Assembly: GCF_004345705.1 (NCBI RefSeq)
Contig: NZ_SLWV01000005.1
Coordinates: 101,892-165,891 of the forward strand
Reading direction: 5' to 3'
From: Marinisporobacter balticus
Lineage (GTDB): Bacteria > Bacillota > Clostridia > Peptostreptococcales > Thermotaleaceae
Length of the DNA stretch: 64,000 nucleotides
A model generated the notes under the pieces. It saw nothing but the letters and a program-made list of their open reading frames with translations, did no database searches and was not told the DNA's origin. Each line of letters begins with the position of its first letter. Position 1 is the first letter of the stretch. Below, piece after piece: positions 51,017 to 60,659 of this stretch. A program made the translations under genes and the position numbers.

Positions 51017-51334
51017 ATGTTCCTTCATTTAGGAAAAGATGTTGTTGTCCCTATTAAAAATATTATATCTATTATAGATGTAGATGCGATTAAAAAATCA
51101 AAAGATAGTAAAGCCTTTTTTAAAATAGCTGAAGAAGAAGGTTTTATAAAAAGAATAGCTGACGAAAAAGTAAAATCGTATGTTATTACTGAAGAAATAC
51201 AAAAAAATAAAAAAGGTGTACAAAAAATGATTCAAACTGTGATCTATTATTCAGCAATATCATCTACTACACTTCAAAAAAGAGCGAATTTCATAGATGA
51301 TATTCATAATGCAGATAAAATTTACTTAAAATAA
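51017..51334 (+). CDS. remB: RemB/YaaB-like regulator (105 aa)
   Basis: The protein begins MFLHLGKDVVVPIKNIISII, matching the DUF370/RemA-RemB family, which binds DNA as a ring and supports matrix gene expression in Bacillus. yaaB (remB) lies between recF and gyrB in Bacillus, as here. At 105 residues it is about 20 longer than Bacillus RemB. A TAAGGAGG site precedes the start. The regulated genes in this organism are unknown. Confidence 0.88.
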   Translation: MFLHLGKDVVVPIKNIISIIDVDAIKKSKDSKAFFKIAEEEGFIKRIADEKVKSYVITEEIQKNKKGVQKMIQTVIYYSAISSTTLQKRANFIDDIHNADKIYLK

Positions 51335-51443
51335 ATGAAAGAACTATGATAGATTGTAGTAAGGCAACGGAAGAATTAGGATATAAAAGAATCCGTAGCT
51401 TTTTTTATGTGGAACAATACTCACAAAAGTAGGGGGTAGAAAA

Positions 51444-53357
51444 ATGGTAGAAAAAATCAATGAGGAATACGGAGCAGAACAGATACAAGTATTAGAAGGC
51501 CTTGAGCCAGTCCGAAAAAGACCAGGAATGTATATCGGTACTACAGGACCGAAGGGGCTTCATCATCTTGTATATGAGATTGTAGATAATAGTATTGATG
51601 AAGCTTTAGCAGGATATTGCAGTAAAATAGACGTGGTTATTAGAAATGATAATTCTATTATGGTAAGAGATGATGGTAGAGGCATGCCAGTAGACATGCA
51701 TCCAAAGATGGGAAAACCTGCTGTAGAAGTTATTCATACAGTACTGCATGCAGGAGGAAAGTTTGGCGGTGGCGGATACAAGGTATCAGGAGGACTGCAT
51801 GGGGTTGGTGCATCTGTTGTAAATGCATTGTCAGAATGGATGGAAATAGAAGTTAAAAGAGACGGAAAAATTTATCATCAACGCTATGAAAGAGGGCAAA
51901 CTATTACAGAACTTACTGTAATAGGAGAATCAAATGAGACAGGTTCTAAAACAAGATTTTTACCTGATAAGGAAATTTTTGAAGAAACGGTTTTTAAATT
52001 TGAAACATTAGAACACAGATTAAGAGAAATGGCATTTTTAAATAAAGGGATTCGTATTGTACTGACGGACGAAAGAGAAGAAAACGCTCGTTCGTTAACC
52101 TTCCACTATGAAGGTGGAATCAAAGAATTTGTGAAACACTTAAATAAAAATAAAGATGCCATTCATAAAAATATTATTTATTTTGAAGGAAAAAAAGAGA
52201 CTTCAGAAGTTGAAATAGCTATGCAGTATACGGATAAATATACAGAAAATATTTTTTCATTTGCAAACAATATTAATACGCATGAAGGTGGGAGCCATCT
52301 TGTTGGATTTAAATCAGGACTTACGCGTGTCGTAAATGATTATGCTAGAAAAAATAATTATTTAAAAGAAAAAGATGAGAATCTTACAGGGGAAGATATT
52401 CGAGAAGGATTAACCTGTATTATTTCTGTAAAACTAACAGAACCTCAATTTGAAGGTCAAACGAAGACGAAGCTTGGCAATAGTGAAATAAGAGGAATTG
52501 TTGAAAGTGTTACTAGTGAAGGATTACAAATATTTTTAGGAGAAAATCCAAATGAAGCGAAAATAATTTTAGAAAAATCTATTAGATCAGCAAGAGCGAG
52601 GGAAGCCGCTAGAAAAGCAAGGGAGCTTACAAGAAGAAAAGGTGCTTTAGACGGTTTAGCCTTGCCAGGAAAGCTTGCTGATTGTTCAGAGAAAGATCCA
52701 GCATTAAGTGAAGTATTTATTGTTGAGGGTGATTCTGCTGGGGGATCTGCAAAACAAGGAAGAGATAGAAGAACACAAGCAATTTTACCACTAAGAGGTA
52801 AAATTCTAAATGTTGAAAAGGCAAGATTAGATAAAATATTGAGTTCAAGTGAAATAAGAGCCATGATCACTGCTTTTGGATGTGGGATTGGAGATGAATT
52901 TGATGTGATGAAATTAAGATATCATAAGATTGTGATTATGACAGATGCAGATGTAGATGGGGCACATATTAGTACATTGTTATTGACATTCTTTTATAGA
53001 TATATGAAGCCACTTATTGATCAAGGGCATATATATCTTGCGCAACCGCCTCTTTATAAGATAAAAAAAGGAAGACAAGAGCATTATGTTTATTCCGATA
53101 AAGAACTAGATAAATTATTAAATGAAATTGGTAGAAATGGCATCGCGATACAAAGATACAAAGGGTTAGGGGAAATGAATCCTGAACAATTATGGGACAC
53201 TACAATGGATGCTGAAAAAAGAACATTAATTCAAGTGACCGTAGATGATGCTGCAATAGCAGATGAAACTTTTACGACACTTATGGGAGATAAAGTAAAG
53301 CCTCGTAGAGAATTCATTGAAGCCAATGCAAAATATGTAAGTAATTTAGATGTGTAG
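51444..53357 (+). CDS. gyrB: DNA gyrase subunit B (637 aa)
   Basis: The GHKL ATPase domain has LVYEIVDNSIDEALAGYC and GGKFGGGGYKVSGGLHGVGA. The Toprim domain has EGDSAGGSAKQGRDRRTQAI (about residue 427) and TDADVDGAHI (about 499). The protein ends with the conserved PRREFIEANAKYV. Length is normal. It lies 15 bases before gyrA. With GyrA it introduces negative supercoils. Confidence 0.98.
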   Translation: MVEKINEEYGAEQIQVLEGLEPVRKRPGMYIGTTGPKGLHHLVYEIVDNSIDEALAGYCSKIDVVIRNDNSIMVRDDGRGMPVDMHPKMGKPAVEVIHTVLHAGGKFGGGGYKVSGGLHGVGASVVNALSEWMEIEVKRDGKIYHQRYERGQTITELTVIGESNETGSKTRFLPDKEIFEETVFKFETLEHRLREMAFLNKGIRIVLTDEREENARSLTFHYEGGIKEFVKHLNKNKDAIHKNIIYFEGKKETSEVEIAMQYTDKYTENIFSFANNINTHEGGSHLVGFKSGLTRVVNDYARKNNYLKEKDENLTGEDIREGLTCIISVKLTEPQFEGQTKTKLGNSEIRGIVESVTSEGLQIFLGENPNEAKIILEKSIRSARAREAARKARELTRRKGALDGLALPGKLADCSEKDPALSEVFIVEGDSAGGSAKQGRDRRTQAILPLRGKILNVEKARLDKILSSSEIRAMITAFGCGIGDEFDVMKLRYHKIVIMTDADVDGAHISTLLLTFFYRYMKPLIDQGHIYLAQPPLYKIKKGRQEHYVYSDKELDKLLNEIGRNGIAIQRYKGLGEMNPEQLWDTTMDAEKRTLIQVTVDDAAIADETFTTLMGDKVKPRREFIEANAKYVSNLDV

Positions 53358-53372
53358 TAAGGGGGAAGATCA

Positions 53373-55823
53373 ATGACAGAGGAAAAAAGTAAAATTATTC
53401 AAGTTGATATAGAAGATACCATGAAAAAATCCTATATTGATTATTCAATGAGTGTAATCGTAGGACGTGCATTACCAGATGTTAGGGATGGTCTTAAACC
53501 TGTTCATAGAAGAATTCTTTATGCAATGAATGAATTAGGACTTGACCCTAGTAAACCGCATAGAAAGTCTGCACGTATCGTTGGGGACGTTTTAGGTAAG
53601 TACCATCCACATGGGGATAGTTCTGTTTATTATGCAATGGTAAGAATGGCACAGGATTTTTCAACGAGATATTTATTAGTGAATGGGCATGGAAACTTTG
53701 GTTCTGTAGATGGAGATAGTGCTGCTGCCATGCGTTATACAGAAGCAAAGCTTACAAAATTATCGGTAGAACTACTTCGCGATATTGGAAAAGATACAGT
53801 TGATTATATACCAAACTTTGATGAAACATTAAAAGAACCAGCAGTACTACCTAGTAGATTTCCAAATCTTTTGGTAAATGGTTCAAATGGTATTGCAGTA
53901 GGAATGGCTACATCTATTCCACCTCATAATCTAGGCGAAGTAATTGATGCAACTGTAAAATTAATTGATGATAAGGAAACAACAGTAGAAGATCTTATCA
54001 AAATTGTAAAGGGTCCAGATTTTCCAACTGGGGCGACAATCATGGGAAAAGAGTCCATAAAAGAAGCCTATAGAACAGGTCAAGGAAAAGTAGTTGTTCG
54101 AGCAAATGCTGAAATAGAACAAACAGCAAAAGGTAAAAATCAGATTATTGTAACGGAAATTCCATATCAAGTAAATAAAGCAAGATTGATTGAAAAAATA
54201 GCAGATTTGGTAAGAGATAAGAAGATAGAAGGAATTTCGGATTTAAGGGATGAAAGTGATAGGAAGGGTATGCGCATTGTTATAGAATTAAAAAGAGATG
54301 CCAACTCAGGAGTAGTATTAAACAAGCTTTATAAACACACACAGCTTCGAGATACTTTTAGTATTATTATGATTGCGCTCGTAAATGGACAACCTAAAAT
54401 ATTAAATTTATATGATATGATTTATCATTATTTAGAACATCAAAAGGATGTTGTTACAAGAAGAACTAAATATGATTTAGCAAAAGCAGAAGAACGTGCA
54501 CATATATTAGAAGGATTAAAAATTGCGCTAGATCATATAGATGAAGTGATTAAATTGATTCGGGCTTCTAAAAATGTAGCAGAAGCAAAACAAGGATTGA
54601 TCGATACCTTCCATTTATCAGAAAAACAAGCACAAGCAATACTTGATATGCGACTTCAAAAGCTTACAGGACTAGAAAGAGAAAAAATTGAAGAAGAATA
54701 TGAAGAATTGATAAAAATAATTAATCACTATAAAGAAATATTAGCCAATGAAAGATTACTTTTAAATATTATAAAAGAAGAAATATTAGAAATAAAGGAA
54801 TTATACAATGATGATAGAAGAACAGCCATCGAAGCTGTTGCAGATGAAATAAATATGGAAGACTTAATAGATGAAGAAGAAGTTGCAATTACATTAACCC
54901 ATTTAGGATATATTAAGAGACTTCCAGCAGATACTTACAAAAGTCAAAGAAGAGGTGGAAAAGGGATAACTGGACTGACTACAAGAGATGCGGATTTTGT
55001 AGAACATCTATTTATTACTTCAACCCATAATTATATTTTATTCTTTACAAATAGAGGAAGAGTTTATCGCTTAAAGACTTATGAAATTCCTGATGCGAAG
55101 AGACAAGCAAAAGGAACAGCCATTGTAAACTTACTGCAGTTACTGCCAAATGAAAAAGTAACAGCAGTTATTCCTGTTAAGACTTTTGAACCAAGTAACT
55201 ATTTATTAGCAGCTACACAAAAAGGAATTATCAAAAAAACAGATTTATCACAATTTGATACTTCAAGAAAATCAGGTTTAATTGCGATTAATTTAAGAGA
55301 AGATGATGAACTCATTAGCGTAAAATTAACAGATGGTAATAAAGAAGTGATTATGGTATCAAGAGAAGGAAAAGCGATTCAATTTAAAGAAAAAGATGTT
55401 AGAGATATGGGTAGATCTGCAATGGGTGTGAAAGGAATGAACTTAGATAAAGATGATTTGGTTGTAGCAATGGAGCTTGTAGAAGATGATAGTGAATTAC
55501 TCGTTGTTAGTGAGTATGGATTTGGCAAGAGAACATCCTTAGAAAATTATAATACGCAATCTAGAGGTGGAAAAGGATTAATTACCTATAATAAAAAAGA
55601 AAAAACGGGTAAATTAGTAGGCGCTAAAGTGGTAAAAAATGATGATGAAATCATGCTTATCAATACAAATGGTGTTATCATAAGATTAGAGGTAAAAGAA
55701 ATATCTACAATGGGTAGAAATACACAAGGGGTAACATTAATGAGAGTAGGACAAGATGTGAATATTGTCTCTATCGCTAAGGTTATTCAAGGCGTAGAAG
55801 TAGAAGAATCGGAAGAGGAATAA
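53373..55823 (+). CDS. gyrA: DNA gyrase subunit A (816 aa)
   Basis: The catalytic Tyr is in AAMRYTEAKL (about residue 122). The quinolone region HPHGDSSVYYAMVRMAQDF holds Ser at the usual resistance positions, so it looks like a sensitive allele at that site (inference). The GyrA box QRRGGKGI is at about residue 525, and the C-terminal beta-pinwheel follows. The acidic end (EVEESEEE) is usual. A strong terminator closes the gyrBA operon. Confidence 0.98.
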   Translation: MTEEKSKIIQVDIEDTMKKSYIDYSMSVIVGRALPDVRDGLKPVHRRILYAMNELGLDPSKPHRKSARIVGDVLGKYHPHGDSSVYYAMVRMAQDFSTRYLLVNGHGNFGSVDGDSAAAMRYTEAKLTKLSVELLRDIGKDTVDYIPNFDETLKEPAVLPSRFPNLLVNGSNGIAVGMATSIPPHNLGEVIDATVKLIDDKETTVEDLIKIVKGPDFPTGATIMGKESIKEAYRTGQGKVVVRANAEIEQTAKGKNQIIVTEIPYQVNKARLIEKIADLVRDKKIEGISDLRDESDRKGMRIVIELKRDANSGVVLNKLYKHTQLRDTFSIIMIALVNGQPKILNLYDMIYHYLEHQKDVVTRRTKYDLAKAEERAHILEGLKIALDHIDEVIKLIRASKNVAEAKQGLIDTFHLSEKQAQAILDMRLQKLTGLEREKIEEEYEELIKIINHYKEILANERLLLNIIKEEILEIKELYNDDRRTAIEAVADEINMEDLIDEEEVAITLTHLGYIKRLPADTYKSQRRGGKGITGLTTRDADFVEHLFITSTHNYILFFTNRGRVYRLKTYEIPDAKRQAKGTAIVNLLQLLPNEKVTAVIPVKTFEPSNYLLAATQKGIIKKTDLSQFDTSRKSGLIAINLREDDELISVKLTDGNKEVIMVSREGKAIQFKEKDVRDMGRSAMGVKGMNLDKDDLVVAMELVEDDSELLVVSEYGFGKRTSLENYNTQSRGGKGLITYNKKEKTGKLVGAKVVKNDDEIMLINTNGVIIRLEVKEISTMGRNTQGVTLMRVGQDVNIVSIAKVIQGVEVEESEEE

Positions 55824-55835
55824 GAAGAAACTTTT

Positions 55836-55869
55836 ATACGCAAAAGTAAATTCACTTTTGCGTATTTTT
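55836..55869 (+). terminator. Terminator after gyrA
   Basis: A 12-bp perfect stem, ATACGCAAAAGT with ACTTTTGCGTAT, around a 6-base loop is followed by TTTTTA. Confidence 0.9.
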
Positions 55870-56032
55870 ATATTAAACTTTAAAAATAAGATGAAAATAA
55901 ATTTTCTAAATATACTTGTGATTGAATTAAGTAAATAATAACAATAAAATTTTTTAATATTATCCTGTATGTGTTTAAAAGTAAAAATACAGGGTAATAT
56001 TAAATTAGGAAAAAACGGAAAGGGGTTTTGTT

Positions 56033-56353
56033 GTGGCACTTTATATCAATAAAAATTACAATAAAGAAGAGCAATTATGGATGATAAATATTGCTGGAGA
56101 AATTGATATCTATACAGCGAATCAACTAAAAGAAACATTGATGAAAATGTTAGATGAACACAATGAGAATATTAAAATAAATTGTTTAGAATTAGATTAT
56201 ATTGATAGCACTGGTTTAGGTGTTTTAATAGGCGCTTTGAAAAGATTAAAAAAAGAAAACAAAAGCATTATTATCATAAATCCTAAGAAAAATATTTCAA
56301 AATTACTTACCATAACTGGACTTAATAAAATTTTTATTATAGAAGGTGAATAA
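56033..56353 (+). CDS. rsbV: Anti-anti-sigma factor, RsbV-like (106 aa)
   Basis: This is a STAS domain: IAGEIDIYTANQLKETLMKM, then LELDYIDSTGLGVLIGALKR with the phosphorylatable Ser in DSTG. A GTG start follows GGAAAGGGG. It overlaps none but lies 3 bases before the anti-sigma gene. When unphosphorylated it binds the anti-sigma factor and frees sigma. The order V-W-sigma equals the sigB operon of clostridia; SpoIIAA is an alternative but less likely reading. Confidence 0.88.
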   Translation: MALYINKNYNKEEQLWMINIAGEIDIYTANQLKETLMKMLDEHNENIKINCLELDYIDSTGLGVLIGALKRLKKENKSIIIINPKKNISKLLTITGLNKIFIIEGE

Positions 56354-56356
56354 CAA

Positions 56357-56812
56357 ATGATGGAAAATACAAAATGTATAGAGAAGGTGGAGAAAAAAGT
56401 GTGTGATCATTTTTCGATATCGGTTCCAAACAAACCAGAATATGTGAATGTTGTTCGATTAACTACATCAGCCATAGCGAGCAGAATGGGATTTAATATA
56501 GAGCAGATTGAAGATATAAAGGTAGCAATTGCAGAAGCTTGTACCAATGCCATTAAACATGGCTTGTGCAATCATAATCAAAATTTTGATATAAATTTTT
56601 TTATAGATGATGAGAAAATAATCATTGATGTGATTGATAAAGGAACTGGATTTGCAAGTAATGAAATTGAAAAACCAGATTTGACAAGTCCAAAAGAAGG
56701 AGGTTTAGGAATATTTATCATTCAATCATTAATGGATAAAGTAGAGATCGTATCTGAGATTGGAAAAGGTACAAGGTTGCAAATGATAAAATATCTGGGG
56801 GATGATATTTGA
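56357..56812 (+). CDS. rsbW: Anti-sigma factor kinase, RsbW-like (151 aa)
   Basis: The GHKL-fold kinase has the N box VAIAEACTNAIKHG, the G1 box IDVIDKGTGFASNE, and the G2 box KEGGLGIFIIQSLMDKV. It phosphorylates the STAS partner and binds the sigma factor. The gene overlaps the sigma gene by 4 bases (ATGA junction), showing coupling. The start region MMENTKCIEKVEKKVCDHFS is longer than in Bacillus RsbW by a few residues. Confidence 0.9.
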   Translation: MMENTKCIEKVEKKVCDHFSISVPNKPEYVNVVRLTTSAIASRMGFNIEQIEDIKVAIAEACTNAIKHGLCNHNQNFDINFFIDDEKIIIDVIDKGTGFASNEIEKPDLTSPKEGGLGIFIIQSLMDKVEIVSEIGKGTRLQMIKYLGDDI

Positions 56813-57612
56813 TGGAAAGTACAGTAAAAAAGATAGACGAAGGTACAATAAATATCCATTCCCTAAAGCAGTATAATGAAAAAGAATTATTTGAGATTTA
56901 TAACCAAACAAAGGATAAAACAATCAGAAATGAATTAGTGAATCGATATTTATATATTGCTCAGATTTTATCTAAAAAGTATATAAACAAAGGGATTGAA
57001 TATGAAGATCTTTACCAAATTGCTTCATTAGGTCTTATTTTTGCCATTGAGCGGTTTGATATTACAAAAGGGTTTGAATTTTCAAGTTTTGCTACGCCTA
57101 CAATTATAGGAGAAATTAAGAAATATTTCAGAGATAAAGGTTGGGCTATAAGAGTGCCTAGAAGAATACAGGAATTATCAAAAAAGATAAGTAATACAAG
57201 AAATGTATTGACGCAAGAATTGCAAAGAACCCCTAAAGTCATAGATATTGCAGAGTATTTAGGATGTACAGAAGAACAGGTATTAGAGGCAATGGATGCC
57301 AGTCAAGTATATACCCCAAAGTCTTTGGATATAAGTTATGATAATAGTGGAGATGATAAAGATGTACAGCTTAAGGATTTGATTGGAGAAAATGATAAAT
57401 ATTTCGATATATTAGAAAACAAGGATTTTATAAAAGAAAGCATGAAAAAATTAAATGAATTAGAGGTAAAGATTATAAAATACCGTTTCTTTGAGAACAA
57501 AACCCAATCACAAGCTGCTAAATTATTAGATGTATCTCAAATGACTATTTCTCGAATGGAAAAGAAAGTGATTGATAAATTTAAAAAAGAATTAAATAAA
57601 ATGGAAGAATAA
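56809..57612 (+). CDS. sigB: SigB/SigF-type RNA polymerase sigma factor (267 aa)
   Basis: Region 2 reads EDLYQIASLGLIFAIERFDI, followed by FEFSSFATPTIIGEIKKYFR. Region 3 has VPRRIQELSKKISNTRNVLT. Region 4 has SQAAKLLDVSQMTISRMEKK. This is the general stress or sporulation SigB/F/G group. The rsbV-rsbW-sigma order and a hemerythrin gene next door fit SigB-type stress control of clostridia, known in C. difficile to govern oxygen and nitrosative responses. Confidence 0.9.
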   Translation: MMESTVKKIDEGTINIHSLKQYNEKELFEIYNQTKDKTIRNELVNRYLYIAQILSKKYINKGIEYEDLYQIASLGLIFAIERFDITKGFEFSSFATPTIIGEIKKYFRDKGWAIRVPRRIQELSKKISNTRNVLTQELQRTPKVIDIAEYLGCTEEQVLEAMDASQVYTPKSLDISYDNSGDDKDVQLKDLIGENDKYFDILENKDFIKESMKKLNELEVKIIKYRFFENKTQSQAAKLLDVSQMTISRMEKKVIDKFKKELNKMEE

Positions 57613-57630
57613 AAGATAGGGGGAAAAAAG

Positions 57631-58044
57631 ATGTTTGAATGGAAGAACGAATATAAAGTTGAGATTACTGAAATTGATAGGCAACATAAAAAGCTTTTAG
57701 AAATTGGAGAAAGACTTTCTGATTTATTAAAATTGAAAAATGATATGGATCATTATGATGAAATCATGGATATTTTAAGAGAACTAAGAGAATATACAGA
57801 ATATCACTTTGCGCATGAAGAAAAAATGCTAGAAAAATATGGATATGAGGATCTACGATTACAAAAGAGAGAACATAGATCCTTTGTAAATAAAATTATT
57901 CAATTAGAAAATCAAGATATTGATCAAAAACAAACAGGAATTGAATTATCTATGATAGAATTTCTTGCAAATTGGATCGAAAACCATATATTGAAAACAG
58001 ATCATGAGTATCAAGATTTTCTTCATGAAAAAGGTGTATATTAA
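57631..58044 (+). CDS. Bacteriohemerythrin (137 aa)
   Basis: The four-helix fold has the iron ligand motifs in order: EIDRQHKKLLE, YHFAHEEKMLEKYGYE, KREHRSFVNK and NHILKTDHEYQDF. It binds O2 with a di-iron centre and may buffer or sense oxygen. It starts 18 bases after the sigma gene with AGGGGG and is likely part of the same transcript. Length is normal for the single-domain form. Confidence 0.93.
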   Translation: MFEWKNEYKVEITEIDRQHKKLLEIGERLSDLLKLKNDMDHYDEIMDILRELREYTEYHFAHEEKMLEKYGYEDLRLQKREHRSFVNKIIQLENQDIDQKQTGIELSMIEFLANWIENHILKTDHEYQDFLHEKGVY

Positions 58045-58134
58045 AAACCTATTACAGCGCAATGGAAATTGAATTGATGAAATGAAGCGTTGTAATAGTG
58101 TATGCTGATGTGGTACAAAGAAAAAATAAATATA

Positions 58135-58174
58135 AAAAGCCGAGAATTCTTTTGAAAGGATTCTCGGCTTTTAT
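58135..58174 (+). terminator. Terminator after hemerythrin
   Basis: A 13-bp stem (AAAAGCCGAGAAT with ATTCTCGGCTTTT) around TCTTTTGAAAGG ends the sigma-hemerythrin operon. Confidence 0.88.
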
Positions 58175-58282
58175 GATTATATAATGCTTTATTTGCAAAT
58201 AATCTATATATGTAACACAGAAAAGTAAGATATATTTAAACACAGGTATATTTTGAGATTATATAGAAGGTAGGTTTTTAAT

Positions 58283-59254
58283 TTGATAAAAACATCTGAA
58301 GTTTTAAGAATGAAGAATATAATAGGTATGTCTCTTGTAGAGAAGGAATTATATAATATATTAAAGGGTAGTCATAAAAACACATCAAGAATCTGTAAGA
58401 ATCTCATTGTTTCTGGAGGAAAAAGAATTCGTCCTGCACTTGTTTTATGTACATCGCAATGTTTCGGTAAACTTAATAAAGAAGCAATTAAGGGTGCAGC
58501 AGCTTGTGAGTGTATTCACATGGCATCACTTGTACATGATGATATCATCGATGAATCTTTAATGAGACGCAATCAACCTACTGTGAATGCAAAAAGAGGG
58601 AACTATACAGCTGTATTGGTAGGAGATTATCTATTTGCAAAAGCATTTGAAATTCTTTCTAAAAATAATTTGATTAGAAGTATGGAAGTGGTAGTAGATG
58701 CGATTAGTAAAATGTGTGATGGAGAAATTTTTCAAGCAGAAAATAAATTTAATTTAGAACAAACCAACAAAGATTACTATAATCGTATCTATCAAAAAAC
58801 AGGCGTATTACTTTCTGCATGTACACAAGTAGGCGCAATTTCAGCAAATGCACAGGAAGAAGAAATCAATGCATTCAAACTTTACGGAGAAAATTTAGGA
58901 TATGCTTATCAAATAATAGATGACATATTAGATTTCACAGGAGATGAAAAAATTTTAGGAAAACCAATCGGCGCTGACTTAGTAGAAGGAAATATAACAT
59001 TACCCATACTAAAACTAATGGAGCAAGGAAAATACAAAGATTGGCTGAAAGAAATATTTGAAAAAGGATTGATCAAGGAAAAATATAATGGAATTATAAA
59101 ATTACTAAAAGATAGCTATGTATTAGAAGAATCTTATCTTGAAGCAGAACTTTGTGTAAAAAAGGCAAAAGGAGCATTAAGTAGTATAGAAGATTCTATT
59201 TACAAAGAGCTATTATTAGGAATTGCAGATAAAATCTTAATAAGAAAGTATTAA
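58283..59254 (+). CDS. Long-chain polyprenyl diphosphate synthase (323 aa)
   Basis: The first aspartate motif (LVHDDIIDESLMRR, about residue 90) and the second (YAYQIIDDILDFTGD, about 218) identify an isoprenyl chain elongation enzyme of the HepT/IspB type. The FLD-like residue pattern before the first motif (ECIHMAS) lacks bulky aromatics, which suggests long products (C35-C40; inference). No UbiE or HepS gene is near. The start is a TTG with a weak site. A YtpB-like terpene synthase lies 2.5 kb away on the other strand. Confidence 0.9.
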   Translation: MIKTSEVLRMKNIIGMSLVEKELYNILKGSHKNTSRICKNLIVSGGKRIRPALVLCTSQCFGKLNKEAIKGAAACECIHMASLVHDDIIDESLMRRNQPTVNAKRGNYTAVLVGDYLFAKAFEILSKNNLIRSMEVVVDAISKMCDGEIFQAENKFNLEQTNKDYYNRIYQKTGVLLSACTQVGAISANAQEEEINAFKLYGENLGYAYQIIDDILDFTGDEKILGKPIGADLVEGNITLPILKLMEQGKYKDWLKEIFEKGLIKEKYNGIIKLLKDSYVLEESYLEAELCVKKAKGALSSIEDSIYKELLLGIADKILIRKY

Positions 59255-59300
59255 CATTCGTTGGTATGAGACAAGATATTTTATGATAAATATACAAAAA

Positions 59301-59334
59301 CTATAAAAGCCCTGAATTTTCAGGGCTTTTATAG
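59301..59334. terminator. Bidirectional terminator before cspA
   Basis: A 15-bp perfect stem (CTATAAAAGCCCTGA with TCAGGGCTTTTATAG) around a 4-base loop serves the convergent prenyl synthase and cold-shock genes. Confidence 0.9.
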
Positions 59335-59368
59335 TAGTTTTATATATTAAAATATAGATTCTATTTTA

Positions 59369-59569
59369 TTATAATTTAACTACGTTAGTAGCTTGAGGTC
59401 CTCTAGCACCTTTTTCTACTTCGAATTCAACACTTTGTCCTTCATCTAAAGCTTTGAATCCATCTCCTTGGATAGCTGAGAAATGTACGAATACATCATC
59501 TTCTCCTTCTACTGAAATAAATCCAAAACCTTTTTCGCTGTTAAACCATTTTACTACGCCTGTTTTCAT
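59369..59569 (-). CDS. cspA: Cold-shock protein (66 aa)
   Basis: The OB-fold protein has RNP1 (KGFGFI) and RNP2 (VFVHFSAI) motifs and the ending GPQATNVVKL. It binds single-stranded nucleic acids. The site GGAGG is eight bases before the ATG. It has about 240 bases of leader region upstream, where cold-shock mRNAs usually carry a structured 5' UTR; none was clearly drawn by eye. Confidence 0.96.
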   Translation of the reverse strand: MKTGVVKWFNSEKGFGFISVEGEDDVFVHFSAIQGDGFKALDEGQSVEFEVEKGARGPQATNVVKL

Positions 59570-59834
59570 TAAAAATCCTCCAAAAATTTTATTTGTAAAC
59601 TTAATTACTACCTAAGAATATCACTGAAACCCGATACTGTCAAGGTAAATAAAAAGAATTTTTTATTATAGGATTAGCCCGAAAATATATTATAAAAAGG
59701 TGAAATGAATATTTATTAAAGAATAAATGTTGAAAAATATTCCATATTGATATAAGATAAAATTAGGGTATAGTGCAAAAACTAGGGTTTTATTTTTTGT
59801 ATATCTATTAATATATAATGAAAGAAGTGAGTAT

Positions 59835-60335
59835 ATGAAAAAGTACATAAAGTGTTTTATTACTTTTATACTAATGACAGGGTTAATATTTAATTTAGCA
59901 GGCTGTAAGGTAACATTAAAAGCAGGGATAGTAAAAAATACAAATCAAGAAGAAACAAAAGAAATATCAGAACAATTAGATGAAGAAAAAGAAACATTAA
60001 ATACATTATGTAATCAATTGATAAATCAAGATGAAGCATCAATTAATGAAATTTTAAAAGATTTTAAAGAAAATAAATTGAAAAATGTAGAGCGTTTATA
60101 TTTTGCAAAAGAAGATTCAAATGAATTTTATACGTATCCAAACATGGAATTACCAGATGATTATGATGCAAGAAAAAGATCATGGTATATAAATGCAAAA
60201 ACAAATGAATACTATACAAGTGAATACATGGATACTGTAACGAATAAATATATTGTTACAGTATCCAAAGCATTATATAAAGAGGACGTATTGATGGGTG
60301 TAGTAGGAATAGATTTTATGAAAGAAAATAATTGA
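59835..60335 (+). CDS. Lipoprotein with isolated Cache-like segment (166 aa)
   Basis: A lipoprotein signal ending in NLAGC is followed by a short coiled coil (residues 35-70) and the membrane-distal Cache pattern: YPNMELPDDYDARKRSWYIN, then TSEYMDTVTNKYIVTVSKAL and LMGVVGIDFM. In chemoreceptors and histidine kinases this domain binds small ligands and is followed by a membrane helix; here the protein stops with KENN. It is either a stand-alone ligand-binding protein or a truncated sensor. It sits directly upstream of the T-box leader of trpS. Confidence 0.75.
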   Translation: MKKYIKCFITFILMTGLIFNLAGCKVTLKAGIVKNTNQEETKEISEQLDEEKETLNTLCNQLINQDEASINEILKDFKENKLKNVERLYFAKEDSNEFYTYPNMELPDDYDARKRSWYINAKTNEYYTSEYMDTVTNKYIVTVSKALYKEDVLMGVVGIDFMKENN

Positions 60336-60380
60336 AAAGCATTGAAAAAACAGATATAATAAAAAAAATGGTTTATATCA

Positions 60381-60606
60381 TAAAGCGATGACGAAGCGTA
60401 GTAAATATAAAAAAGGTGATAGCGATTTGAGGAGGGTGTAAGCTCAAAACCAATTTTTATATTGAATGGACTTCTGAGTACAAATCTGAAATAACAGTAG
60501 GGTTTGTCGGACATCCACCGTTATGGATTAAGAGGACATTTGTCAATCAGAGTGGTACCGCGGGATAGAACTCGTCTCTATTATTAAATAGAGACGAGTT
60601 TTTTGT
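60381..60606 (+). ncRNA. T-box leader of trpS
   Basis: The conserved antiterminator T-box AGAGTGGTACCGCGGG is at 60549-60564. Stem I features are AGCGATGACGAAGCGTAGTAA at its start and a bulged region with TGG (60471-60473, in GAATGGAC), suitable as a Trp specifier codon. The terminator is a 12-bp stem AACTCGTCTCTA/TAGAGACGAGTT (60569-60600) with T run. Uncharged tRNA-Trp would switch on trpS. Confidence 0.9.
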
Positions 60607-60659
60607 ATTTAGAATAAAAATTTTGAAATTATATCTAAAAATTATAGGAGGAAAAAATT

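Noticed and set aside
51335..51420. Hairpin GCAACGGA...TCCGTAGC followed by T run before gyrB.
   Set aside because: It may be a terminator after remB, but one arm has a mismatch and the loop is long, so it was not listed as a feature.
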